From Pseudomonadota bacterium (GTDB lineage: Bacteria; Pseudomonadota; Alphaproteobacteria; Kiloniellales; J153): a stretch of DNA of 12,979 nt. The notes under the pieces are model-generated. The model was not told where the DNA came from and did no database searches. It was given only the letters and a program-made list of their open reading frames with translations. Shown piece after piece: positions 1 to 6,229 of this stretch. The position numbers were made by a program, and so were the translations under genes. The stretch lies in NCBI GenBank assembly GCA_022572105.1, contig JACZWN010000091.1, positions 1-12,979 on the forward strand, written 5' to 3'. Positions within the stretch are counted from its first letter, which is position 1; every line of letters begins with the position of its first letter.

Positions 1-856
1 TAGGTGTTCCTGGCGGCTTTTCCGGATGCGGTTGGTCCGAACCGACTTCCGGTTTAGCCAATGCGTGCACTACAGAAGGGAGAATACCCTCGGTTTCAAG
101 GCGATCGAGGTAAGCTCGCTTACCATCCACATCCCAAATATGACCAAGGACAATGCGCCTGTGCGCAAGGTCATCGGCAATCCGGGCTAACGCAGTGAGG
201 ACAACTGGCTCCTGATGCGTGAGTTTAAAACGCCGTTTTACAACGCTAAAGCCAACCCGATTGCGGAACGCCTCGGCCGACAAAAGGCGGTTCATAGTTG
301 AACGAGGAATTTTTCTGCGCGTGGGCAGCATTCCTACTGCTGACAACCGTGTCTCAATTTCCTCCGCCACGTTGAACCCACTGGCCATGCCGGTTCGATT
401 GACGAAGTTACCCTTCATCCGATCGTCCCAGTTGCTCTGGCCAATACCGCCCTGGCTCCCAGTATGTCGGCGAAACAGAATATCGTCGACGCGGTCGCGA
501 TCATTTTCGACTTGGCACTGAATCTTCTCAGGAGTGCCAGTTGGCCATTTAGTCTGAAGATCTTCGAAGAAGTGCTGCAGTTCAATCGACGGTGCTCTGC
601 GCGGATTGTTGAGAAGCTTCAGACAGGCGACCCGTCGGTTGCCATCGAAGACAACAAAGTTGTCTCCGTCTGGCGACACCATTGGAGCTTCAAATATTCC
701 ATGATTATCGACAATATCTTTCGCCAAGTTGCGCATGTGTTTTTCACGGTTGTTAAACAGCCACGCTATTGCTGCGGTTTCATTTTCGAGTTCACCATGG
801 CGGTCATTTGCACGATTTACGATCAGAGAATTTAGCGTTAAGTAGCGATAGGACAT
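1..856 (-). CDS. ParB/sulfiredoxin-fold domain protein, partial (C-terminus beyond window)
   Basis: An open frame runs from an ATG at 854-856 leftward off the window edge; 285 residues are visible with no stop. An AGGGG Shine-Dalgarno sequence lies at 864-868, 7 nt before the ATG. The N-terminal ~120 residues fit the ParB/Srx-like fold. Residues 57-82 go from EAPMVSP to VVFDGNRRVACLKLL, where DGNRRVAC corresponds to the ParB nucleotide-binding GERR-type box. Residues 129-145 (FRRHTG then GIGQSNWDD) resemble a segment I recall from ParB-like proteins of defence and mobile islands. Residues 180-285 look like a helical, basic C-terminal region. Codons are AT-rich compared with every other gene here, which suggests horizontal acquisition. 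There is no ParA partner in view and the HTH of true chromosome-partitioning ParB is not obvious, so a role in plasmid-style partitioning is unlikely. The actual function (CTP or nucleic-acid binding, nuclease, regulator) is unknown. Confidence 0.8.
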   Translation of the reverse strand, partial: MSYRYLTLNSLIVNRANDRHGELENETAAIAWLFNNREKHMRNLAKDIVDNHGIFEAPMVSPDGDNFVVFDGNRRVACLKLLNNPRRAPSIELQHFFEDLQTKWPTGTPEKIQCQVENDRDRVDDILFRRHTGSQGGIGQSNWDDRMKGNFVNRTGMASGFNVAEEIETRLSAVGMLPTRRKIPRSTMNRLLSAEAFRNRVGFSVVKRRFKLTHQEPVVLTALARIADDLAHRRIVLGHIWDVDGKRAYLDRLETEGILPSVVHALAKPEVGSDQPHPEKPPGTP

Positions 857-959
857 GGTTATTCCCCTAAATCTCTAATCTGGATCGCTGCTAGACAAAA
901 AACTAGGGATAGCATCAAATAATTTCTTCGTTCGGGAGCAGTGCTTGGAGTCGTCTCTC

Positions 960-988
960 ATTATAGTTGTCCCGGGTCTTCCTGGCTA
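960..988 (-). promoter_or_regulatory. Putative sigma70 promoter of the ParB-like gene
   Basis: On the minus strand a perfect TATAAT -10 hexamer lies at 960-965, with TAGCCA (4 of 6 to TTGACA) at 983-988, separated by 17 bp. Transcription would start near 953, about 95 nt before the ATG at 856. The -35 overlaps the znuB stop codon. This predicts that the ParB-like gene is expressed independently of the zinc operon. The call rests on motif matching only. Confidence 0.5.
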
Positions 989-1000
989 TATGCGCCAGGA
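980..1000. repeat. Inverted repeat at the znuB 3' end
   Basis: TCCTGGC (980-986) and GCCAGGA (994-1000) form a perfect 7-bp stem with a 7-nt loop, overlapping the znuB stop codon. No U-run follows on either strand, so a standard intrinsic terminator is not supported. Confidence 0.5.
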
Positions 1001-1852
1001 TTTAGTTCCAACCCTAACGCTCCTTACGAGCGTCCGCCCTAACTTGAACACCTCACCCCACGCGCCCCTGCACCAACGCCCCCACCGCGCCACCGCGAAC
1101 AACACCGTCGCGACCACCACGATGGACGGCCCCGCCGGGGTGTCCCAGGCGAGCGAGGCCGCGAGGCCGCCGGTGGCGGAGAGGGCGCCGATGGCGGCGG
1201 CGCCAAGCGCCATCTGCTCGGGCGTGCGGGCGAAGGGGCGCGCGGCGGCGGCCGGGATGATCAAGAGCGAGACGATGAGCAGGATGCCGACCACCTTCAT
1301 GGCGATGGCGATGGTGACCGCCAGGCTCAGCATGAAGGCCAGTTGCACGGGCACGACGCGCACGCCCTCGGCGCGCGCCATCTCCTCGTGCAGGGTGATG
1401 GCCAGCAGCGGGCGCCAGATGAGCGCGAGCGTCGCCAGCACCGCAAGCCCGCCGCCGGCGATCCAGGCGAGGTCGCGTGGGGTCACCGCGAGGATGTCGC
1501 CGAACAGGTAGGCCATCAGGTCGATCCGCGCGCCCTCGATGAAGGAGAGCGCGACCAGGCCGATGGCCAGGCCGGCGTGGGCCAGGATGCCGAGCAGGGT
1601 GTCGCGGCCGATCAGGCGCTGGCGCTCGAAGGTGACGACGACCAGGGCGACCGCGACCGAGGAGGCGGCGATGCCCAGGCTCGGGTTGATCCCAGCCAAG
1701 ATGCCGAGCGCGATGCCGAGCAGCGCCGAATGCGCGAGTGTCGCGCCGAAGTAGGCCATGCGCCGCCAGACCACGAAGCAGCCCAAGGGCGCGGAAACCA
1801 GCGCCACGCCGATGCCGGCCAACAGCGCGCGCAGGAAGAAGGCCTCGGTCAC
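986..1852 (-). CDS. znuB: Zinc ABC transporter, permease subunit ZnuB
   Basis: This is an integral membrane permease of the ABC-3 (manganese/zinc) family that moves Zn2+ from ZnuA across the inner membrane. The protein has 288 residues with a run of hydrophobic helices. It opens with FLRALLAGIGVALVSAPLGCFVVWRR and contains the family segment RMAYFGATLAHSALLGIALG (residues 31-50) and the MKVVGILLIVSLLIIPAA stretch. The GTG start at 1850-1852 overlaps the znuC stop by 4 bp (GTGA), typical of translational coupling. E. coli ZnuB is about 261 residues, so this one is longer at the C-terminus. The last ~19 residues (from K270) use AT-ending codons such as TTA, GTA, ACT, AAA and ATA, unlike the rest of the gene, and have no hydrophobic helix. 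They probably come from adjacent foreign DNA. Transcribed after zur and znuC, presumably under Zur control. Confidence 0.93.
   Translation of the reverse strand: MTEAFFLRALLAGIGVALVSAPLGCFVVWRRMAYFGATLAHSALLGIALGILAGINPSLGIAASSVAVALVVVTFERQRLIGRDTLLGILAHAGLAIGLVALSFIEGARIDLMAYLFGDILAVTPRDLAWIAGGGLAVLATLALIWRPLLAITLHEEMARAEGVRVVPVQLAFMLSLAVTIAIAMKVVGILLIVSLLIIPAAAARPFARTPEQMALGAAAIGALSATGGLAASLAWDTPAGPSIVVVATVLFAVARWGRWCRGAWGEVFKLGRTLVRSVRVGTKSWRI
1017..1033. repeat. Second inverted repeat near the composition junction
   Basis: ACGCTC (1017-1022) and GAGCGT (1028-1033) form a 6-bp stem with a 5-nt loop. It lies between two copies of CCCTAAC (1012-1018 and 1037-1043), the first of which shares two bases with the left arm. 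It is inside the last codons of znuB, at the point where base composition changes. It may be an integration scar or part of a recombination site; no function can be shown. Confidence 0.4.
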
Positions 1853-2661
1853 GGCCGCGGCTCCACTTTGCCGCCCGGCGCCCCGCCGTGACCTTCTACG
1901 GGGTGCACCACCGCGCCCTTGAGGTCGTGCTCGTGGTCGTGGTCGTGGCTGTAGATGGCCAGCCCGCGCGCGGCGGCGGCGCCGAACAGCTCGGTATAGG
2001 CCGGGTTGCGGCTGACCGCCTCGGGCGCGCCGGAGCAGCAGACGTGGCGGTTCAGGCAGACTACGCGGTCGGTCGCCGCCATGACCACGTGCAGGTCGTG
2101 GGAGACCATGAGCACGCCCAGGCCGTGGCGCCTCCGCAGTCGCCCGATCAGGTCGTAAAGCGCGATCTGGCCGCCGAAGTCGACGCCCTGGACCGGCTCG
2201 TCGAGCACCAGCAGTTGGGGCCGGCGCATGAGCGCGCGCGCCAGCAGCACGCGCTGGAACTCGCCGCCCGAGAGGTCGTGGACCGAATGGTCGATGAGCT
2301 CGGCGGCCGCGACTTCGTTCAACGCGTCGCGTATTTCCGCCTCCGCCACCCCCGGCCGCGCGAGGCCCAGGAAGCGGCGCACGGTGAGCGGCAGCACCGG
2401 GTCGATGGCGACGCGCTGGGGCAGGTAGCCGATGCGCAGGCCCGGCCGGCGCCAGACCCGGCCCGCGCTCGGCTCCATGAGGCCGAGGATGATCCGCACC
2501 AGCGTCGACTTGCCGGCCCCGTTGGGCCCGATCAGGGTGACGATCTCGCCGGCGCTGACCGTCAGGTCGACGTGGGTGAGCGCGAGGGTGGCGCCGTAGC
2601 GCGCCTCGAGGTGCTCGGCCGCGACCAGGGTCTCGCTATCGCGCGCGGCCTCAGCGGGCAT
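1849..2661 (-). CDS. znuC: Zinc ABC transporter, ATP-binding subunit ZnuC
   Basis: This cytoplasmic ATPase energises zinc import with ZnuA and ZnuB. From the chosen ATG at 2659-2661 it has 270 residues. Walker A GPNGAGKST is at 45-53, the Q-loop Q at 82, the signature LSGGE at 130-134, Walker B LLVLDE at 150-155 and the H-loop H188 in VSHD. The segment CLNRHVCCSG (202-211) is characteristic of ZnuC rather than other ABC ATPases. A histidine-rich tail follows (SHDHDHEHD at 238-246, plus H253 and H258), which may bind zinc. The frame is open upstream to 2775, but those extra 38 residues are not family-like and lie inside zur. The ATG at 2661 overlaps the zur end by 11 bp and follows a GGAAGAGG-like ribosome site. 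Confidence 0.95.
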   Translation of the reverse strand: MPAEAARDSETLVAAEHLEARYGATLALTHVDLTVSAGEIVTLIGPNGAGKSTLVRIILGLMEPSAGRVWRRPGLRIGYLPQRVAIDPVLPLTVRRFLGLARPGVAEAEIRDALNEVAAAELIDHSVHDLSGGEFQRVLLARALMRRPQLLVLDEPVQGVDFGGQIALYDLIGRLRRRHGLGVLMVSHDLHVVMAATDRVVCLNRHVCCSGAPEAVSRNPAYTELFGAAAARGLAIYSHDHDHEHDLKGAVVHPVEGHGGAPGGKVEPRP

Positions 2662-3277
2662 CGGCCTCTTCCCGGCGGCGCTGGCAGGGCGGGCACAGGC
2701 CGGCGACCTCGATGGTCTTGCGCGCGACCGCGAAGCCCAGCTCCTGGGCGCGCCGCGCCACGGCGGCATCGACACGGGGGTCGTGGACCTCGGCGGTCGC
2801 GCCGCAGCCGGTGCAGATCAGGAACTGGCCGCCGTGATCGCCGTCCGGATGCACGCAGCCGACGTAGGCGTTCAGGCTCTCGATGCGGTGGATCAGGCCC
2901 TGGGCGAGCAGGAACTCGAGCGCCCGGTAGACGGTCGGCGGCGCGCTCCGGCGTCTTGTACCCTGCTCGGCGGCCGTGCTTTGTTCTGTGGCCGTGCCTT
3001 GGGCCGTGCTTATTTCTTGGGCCGTGCCCTGTTCGGTGGCCGTACTTTTTTCTTTGGCCGCGCCTGGCTCGGCGGACAGCCGCCCCAGGATGTCGTAGGC
3101 GCCGACCGGCGCGTGGCTGCGCCAGACCAGCTCGAGCACGCGCCGGCGCAGCGGCGTGAGCCGCGCCCGGCGCTCGAGGCAGAGGCGTGCCGCCGTCGCC
3201 AGCGCAACCTCCACGCAGGCGCGGTGGTCGTGCCGGTCGCCGGCGAAGGAGGCGGCGGCATTGTTGAACGCGGGCAT
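2651..3277 (-). CDS. zur: Zinc uptake regulator Zur (Fur family) with a repeat insertion
   Basis: Zur is the zinc-sensing repressor of zinc uptake genes; with Zn2+ bound it sits on Zur boxes and blocks transcription. The 208-residue protein has an N-terminal winged helix: LTPLRRRVLELVWRS (40-54), AYDILGRL (60-67) and recognition helix PPTVYRALEFLL (113-124). The C-terminal metal-binding dimer domain shows HPDGDHGGQF (143-152), the CxxC pair C155/C158, H165, and a second CxxC pair C195/C198. Between helix 3 and the recognition helix is an insertion of degenerate hexapeptides (residues 75-108), so the protein is longer than the usual ~160-175 residues. It is the first gene of zur-znuC-znuB and diverges from znuA across two Zur boxes, implying autoregulation. 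The start ATG is at 3275-3277. Confidence 0.94.
   Translation of the reverse strand: MPAFNNAAASFAGDRHDHRACVEVALATAARLCLERRARLTPLRRRVLELVWRSHAPVGAYDILGRLSAEPGAAKEKSTATEQGTAQEISTAQGTATEQSTAAEQGTRRRSAPPTVYRALEFLLAQGLIHRIESLNAYVGCVHPDGDHGGQFLICTGCGATAEVHDPRVDAAVARRAQELGFAVARKTIEVAGLCPPCQRRREEADAR
2954..3055 (-). repeat. In-frame degenerate 18-bp tandem repeat within zur
   Basis: GGCCGT-type units begin at 2972, 2990, 3002, 3020, 3038 and 3056 on the plus strand, spaced 18, 12, 18, 18 and 18 bp. On the coding strand they encode KEKSTA, TEQGTA, QEISTA, QGTA, TEQSTA and AEQGTR (residues 75-108). All spacings are multiples of 3, so unit gain or loss keeps the frame. It resembles a minisatellite and could vary in copy number between strains. 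Confidence 0.8.
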
Positions 3278-3310
3278 GGCGCGGGCTCCCGAGTAGGGGC
3301 GATCCAGGGC

Positions 3311-3340
3311 TTGACGAAATATGAAATGTTATAGCATAAC
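3311..3340 (+). promoter_or_regulatory. Putative znuA promoter
   Basis: TTGACG (3311-3316, 5 of 6 to the -35 consensus) is followed after 18 bp by CATAAC (3335-3340) as a weak -10. Zur box 1 covers the -10, consistent with zinc-dependent repression. The exact -10 is uncertain. Confidence 0.45.
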
Positions 3341-3342
3341 AT
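3326..3342. promoter_or_regulatory. Zur box 1
   Basis: A perfect palindrome with 7-bp arms: ATGTTAT-AGC-ATAACAT. It matches the proteobacterial Zur operator type TGTTAT-N3-ATAACA. It lies in the divergent zur/znuA control region and overlaps the likely -10 elements in both directions. Confidence 0.85.
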
Positions 3343-3355
3343 ATCGTTGTTACAA
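3328..3355 (-). promoter_or_regulatory. Putative zur-znuCB promoter
   Basis: On the minus strand TTGTAA (3350-3355) and TATAAC (3328-3333) are separated by 16 bp. Both hexamers fall inside the Zur boxes, which fits autorepression of zur and co-repression of znuCB. Motif match only. Confidence 0.45.
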
Positions 3356-3362
3356 GGTAACA
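3348..3362. promoter_or_regulatory. Zur box 2
   Basis: A second perfect palindrome with 6-bp arms: TGTTAC-AAG-GTAACA. Its centre (3355) is 21 bp from that of box 1 (3334), two helical turns, so two Zur dimers could bind the same DNA face. It overlaps the likely -35 of the zur promoter. Confidence 0.75.
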
Positions 3363-3445
3363 TTTTGGCCGGGTCCCCCGCGGACCGATCGCGGGCGGCG
3401 GTCATCGGGCGGAATTTACTAAGCGGAGGTCACTGGGCGGAAGTC

Positions 3446-4444
3446 ATGGCGAAGCGAGACGCGATCACCCCTTGGCGCCGGTTTGGCCGCCGGCCGGCGG
3501 CGGTCCTTGCGCTCGCGTTGTTGGCCGTGGCGGTCCTCGCGCGCCCCCAGGCGGCGGCCGCTGAGACCCCGCGTGTCGTGGTCAGCATCCTGCCGGTGCA
3601 TAGCCTGGTCGCGGCCGTGATGGCGGGGCTGGGCGCGCCGCACCTGCTGATCCGGGGCGGCGCCTCGCCGCACGACGCCAGCCTGCGGCCCTCCGACGCC
3701 CGGGCCTTGAGCGCGGCGGAGCTGGTGATCTGGGTCGGCCCCGGCCTCGAGACCTTCCTGGAAAAGTCGCTGGCCGCCTTGGCCGGGGAGGCGCGTACGA
3801 TCGCGCTCGGCGCGGCGCCGGGCATGCGCCGGCTCAGGCGCCGCGCGGGCGGCGCCTTCGAGCCGCACGGGGCGGAACCCAGCGTGGCGGAACCCAGCGT
3901 GGCGGCAGATGCCGGGCACGAGGCGGTCAACCCGCACCTCTGGCTGGATCCCGAAAACGCGGCGCGCATCGTGCGCATTGCCGCCCAGGCCTTGAGCGAG
4001 CTGGACCCGGCGAACGCGGCCGCCTACGGCGCCAACGCCGCGCGCCTGGAGGCCAGGCTGGACGACCTCGACCGGGCGCTGCGCGACCGCCTCGCGCCGG
4101 TGGCCCATGTCCCCTACGTCGTGTTCCACGACGCCACCGCGTACCTCGAGGCGCGCTACGGCTTGCGCGCCATGGGCGCCGTCACGGTCAACCCGGCGGT
4201 GCCACCGGGCGCCCGCCGCCTCGCCGCGCTGCGCCGGCGCATGGTCGAAACCGGCGCGGCCTGCCTCTTCGCCGAGCCCCGGTTCCGGCCGGCGCTGGTG
4301 GCGGCGGTGATCGAAGGCACGGGCGCGCGGGCCGGCACGCTCGACCCCCTGGGCGCGGATCTTGCGCCCGGCCCGGAGGCCTATTTCACGCTCATGCGCG
4401 CGCTCGCCGACGATCTGCTCGCCTGCCTGAAGCCGGCGCGATAG
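3446..4444 (+). CDS. znuA: Zinc ABC transporter, periplasmic binding protein ZnuA
   Basis: ZnuA is the high-affinity periplasmic zinc receptor that delivers Zn2+ to ZnuBC (cluster A-I binding protein family). From the ATG at 3446 it has 332 residues. A signal peptide fits residues 1-39: basic start, hydrophobic core AAVLALALLAVAVLA, then AAAA before ET. Probable zinc ligands are H76 in GASPHDASLRPSD, H164 in NPHLWLDP and H228 in FHDA. The conserved disulfide cysteines are present, in AACLFAEPRFRP and near the end in LLACLK. The loop that is histidine-rich in E. coli ZnuA holds only H141 and H158 here, along with a duplicated AEPSV. The frame is open upstream to 3347, but a start there would overlap Zur box 2 and precede the signal peptide. 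It is divergent from zur and convergent with the antiporter operon. Confidence 0.93.
   Translation: MAKRDAITPWRRFGRRPAAVLALALLAVAVLARPQAAAAETPRVVVSILPVHSLVAAVMAGLGAPHLLIRGGASPHDASLRPSDARALSAAELVIWVGPGLETFLEKSLAALAGEARTIALGAAPGMRRLRRRAGGAFEPHGAEPSVAEPSVAADAGHEAVNPHLWLDPENAARIVRIAAQALSELDPANAAAYGANAARLEARLDDLDRALRDRLAPVAHVPYVVFHDATAYLEARYGLRAMGAVTVNPAVPPGARRLAALRRRMVETGAACLFAEPRFRPALVAAVIEGTGARAGTLDPLGADLAPGPEAYFTLMRALADDLLACLKPAR
3871..3900 (+). repeat. 15-bp tandem duplication in znuA
   Basis: GGCGGAACCCAGCGT occurs exactly twice in a row (3871-3885, 3886-3900), followed by a partial GGCGG. It duplicates five residues (AEPSV) in the loop that is histidine-rich in other ZnuA proteins. Exact identity suggests a recent event. 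Confidence 0.85.
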
Positions 4445-4446
4445 AA

Positions 4447-4463
4447 CCGGCCGTCAGCCGGCC
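4447..4463. terminator. Possible hairpin between convergent znuA and antiporter operon
   Basis: CCGGC/GCCGG (4447-4451, 4457-4461) or the alternative GGCCG/CGGCC (4449-4453, 4459-4463) gives a short GC-rich stem just after the znuA stop. Neither strand shows a T-run, so termination activity is uncertain. Confidence 0.25.
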
Positions 4464-4537
4464 ATCACCTTGGCATAGGCGGCGGCTACGTCCTCTCCAA
4501 TTGACCGCCGGGCGGCGAGCGCCGGTTGCCCCCGCCT

Positions 4538-6229
4538 CTACACGAAATTCAGCAGCAGCATGACCGCGAGCAGGAGGGCGACCCAGAGGACGGTGTTGCC
4601 GGTCGTCACGGTGCGCGCCAGGATGCCCTCGGGGCCGTGGTGGCGGGTGATCTGGACCAGGGCGCGCTCGAGCCGGCGCCGGCCGCGCGCCAGGACGCCG
4701 TCGCGCACCGCCGCACCCACCGTCATGGCCCAGCGCACCAGCGCCGGCAGCGCCTTGCGGTAGATCCAGTCGGTGTTGAGGTTGGTGGACGGCCGCTCGG
4801 CCGGGTAGAGCCCGGTACGGATGAGGACCGCGAAGGCCAGCATGGCGAAGAACAGGAGCTGCAACTGCGAGAGCACGTGGCTCGTCGTGTAGGGCTCGTA
4901 GTCGACCTGGTAGGGTAGCATGGCGTAGAGCGGCTCGGGGTAGACGCCGAGAAAGATGCACAGGAAGGCGGCCAGGCCCATGGCGATCAACATGTTGGCC
5001 GGCGCCTCCCGGCACCTGAGGCCGCTGTCGTGAGCGAAGAAGGCGAAGTAGGGGATCTTGATCCCGGAGTGCTCGAGCACCCCGGCCGAGGCGAAGACCA
5101 GGACCAGCCAGGTGATCACGTAGCCGGCCTCGGCGACGCCGGTGAGCGTGAGCGACTTGGTGACGAAGCCGCTGAACAGCGGAAAGGCCGAAATCGATGC
5201 GGCGCCGACCATGCAGAACACCGCGGTCAGAGGCATGGACCTGAACAGCCCGCCCAGCTCCGAGGCCTTGACCGTGCCGACGCGATGCAGCACCGCGCCC
5301 ATGCTCATGAACAGGAGCGCCTTGTAGATGATGTGCACGAAGGCGTGCGAGATCGCGCCGTTGAGCGCGACCGGTGTGCCGACGCCGATGCCCACCACCA
5401 TGAAGCCGAGCTGGTTGTTGAGCGAGAAGGCGAGCACCCGGCGCAGGTCGTTCTCGATCACCGCGAAGAAGACCGGGAAGACGGTCATGATGGCGCCGAT
5501 GTAGATCAGGATCTCGGTGCCCGGGAAGGCGCGCGCCAGGGCATAGATCGCGAGCTTGGTGGTGAAGGCCGAGAGCACCACCGTGCCGACCACGGTCGCC
5601 TCGGGATAGGCGTCCTGCATCCAGTTGTGCAGGAACGGGAAGGCACACTTGATACCGAAGGCGATGAAGATCAGGGCCGTCGCGAGGTTGGTCAAGCCGA
5701 GCCGGTCGAAGGCAATGGATCCGGTCGCCTGGGCGTGCAGGATGACGCCGGCGAGCAGGATGACCCCGGAGCCGACCTGGATGATGAGGTAGCGCATGCC
5801 GGCGCGGTACGCGCGTTCATTGCGGCTCGCCCAGATCAGGAACACCGAGGAGATCGCGGTCAGTTCCCAGAACACGAACAGCGAGATCAGATCGCCGACG
5901 AAGACCGCGCCGATTGCGGCGCCCGAATAGACGAGGGCGGCAGCCTCCTGCACGGCATCCCGCTGGTGCAGGCCGTAGATGACATTCAGGAAGGCCGTGA
6001 TCAGGAAGATCGTGCCGAAGACCACGCTGAGCGCGTCGACGCGCAGTAGCGTGAGCTGATACCCGAAGATTTGCGTCTGGGCGAAGCTGCCGTGTTCCAG
6101 GCCATAGAGCTGCAAACCACCGAGCACCGGCAGCGCCAGCAGGTAGAGCTGGCGCAGCCGCCCCGGCAGGAACGGCACCAGGATGGCGCCGAGGATCAGG
6201 ATCAGCCCGGGCGGCAGGTCAGCGATCAT
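4538..6229 (-). CDS. Third MrpD/NuoL-family antiporter subunit
   Basis: A 563-residue polytopic membrane protein of the proton-conducting antiporter family (MrpD, NuoL/M/N). Hallmark residues are retained: E122 in LFVFWELTAISS, K194 in FGIKCAFPFLHNWM, K225 in FTTKLAIYALAR and K303 in VHIIYKALLFMSM. These correspond to the TM5 glutamate and the channel lysines of NuoM/MrpD. Its C-terminus is longer than in the other two copies. After ERPSTNLNTDWIYRKALPAL there is a basic segment (RGRRRLERALVQ) and a final hydrophobic helix, reminiscent of NuoL/MrpA-type ends. It may therefore stand in for the missing N-terminal part of MrpA; that is inference. The ATG at 6227-6229 overlaps the preceding small gene by 11 bp. 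Last gene of the operon. Confidence 0.9.
   Translation of the reverse strand: MIADLPPGLILILGAILVPFLPGRLRQLYLLALPVLGGLQLYGLEHGSFAQTQIFGYQLTLLRVDALSVVFGTIFLITAFLNVIYGLHQRDAVQEAAALVYSGAAIGAVFVGDLISLFVFWELTAISSVFLIWASRNERAYRAGMRYLIIQVGSGVILLAGVILHAQATGSIAFDRLGLTNLATALIFIAFGIKCAFPFLHNWMQDAYPEATVVGTVVLSAFTTKLAIYALARAFPGTEILIYIGAIMTVFPVFFAVIENDLRRVLAFSLNNQLGFMVVGIGVGTPVALNGAISHAFVHIIYKALLFMSMGAVLHRVGTVKASELGGLFRSMPLTAVFCMVGAASISAFPLFSGFVTKSLTLTGVAEAGYVITWLVLVFASAGVLEHSGIKIPYFAFFAHDSGLRCREAPANMLIAMGLAAFLCIFLGVYPEPLYAMLPYQVDYEPYTTSHVLSQLQLLFFAMLAFAVLIRTGLYPAERPSTNLNTDWIYRKALPALVRWAMTVGAAVRDGVLARGRRRLERALVQITRHHGPEGILARTVTTGNTVLWVALLLAVMLLLNFV

Noticed and set aside
219..835. Plus-strand open frames at 219-521 and 464-835.
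   Set aside because: They are antisense to the ParB-like frame, have no family-like sequence, and the minus-strand frame is longer, has a ribosome site and recognisable motifs.
873..961. A 28-codon mini-ORF on the minus strand from ATG 959-961 to TAG 873-875, upstream of the ParB-like gene, in the same frame as znuB after its stop.
   Set aside because: No ribosome site, and its ATG overlaps the TATAAT -10, so it would not be on the transcript from that promoter. It remains possible only if transcription comes from znuB.
1012..1043. CCCTAAC pair with internal hairpin as an integron attC site.
   Set aside because: The cores do not fit RYYYAAC/GTTRRRY and are direct rather than inverted copies; no integrase gene is visible.
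5030..6049. Long plus-strand open frame opposite the third antiporter gene, and similar ones at 8377-9528 and 9438-10823.
   Set aside because: Rich in His, Arg, Asp and Gln with no domain pattern; typical antisense shadows of GC-rich membrane protein genes.
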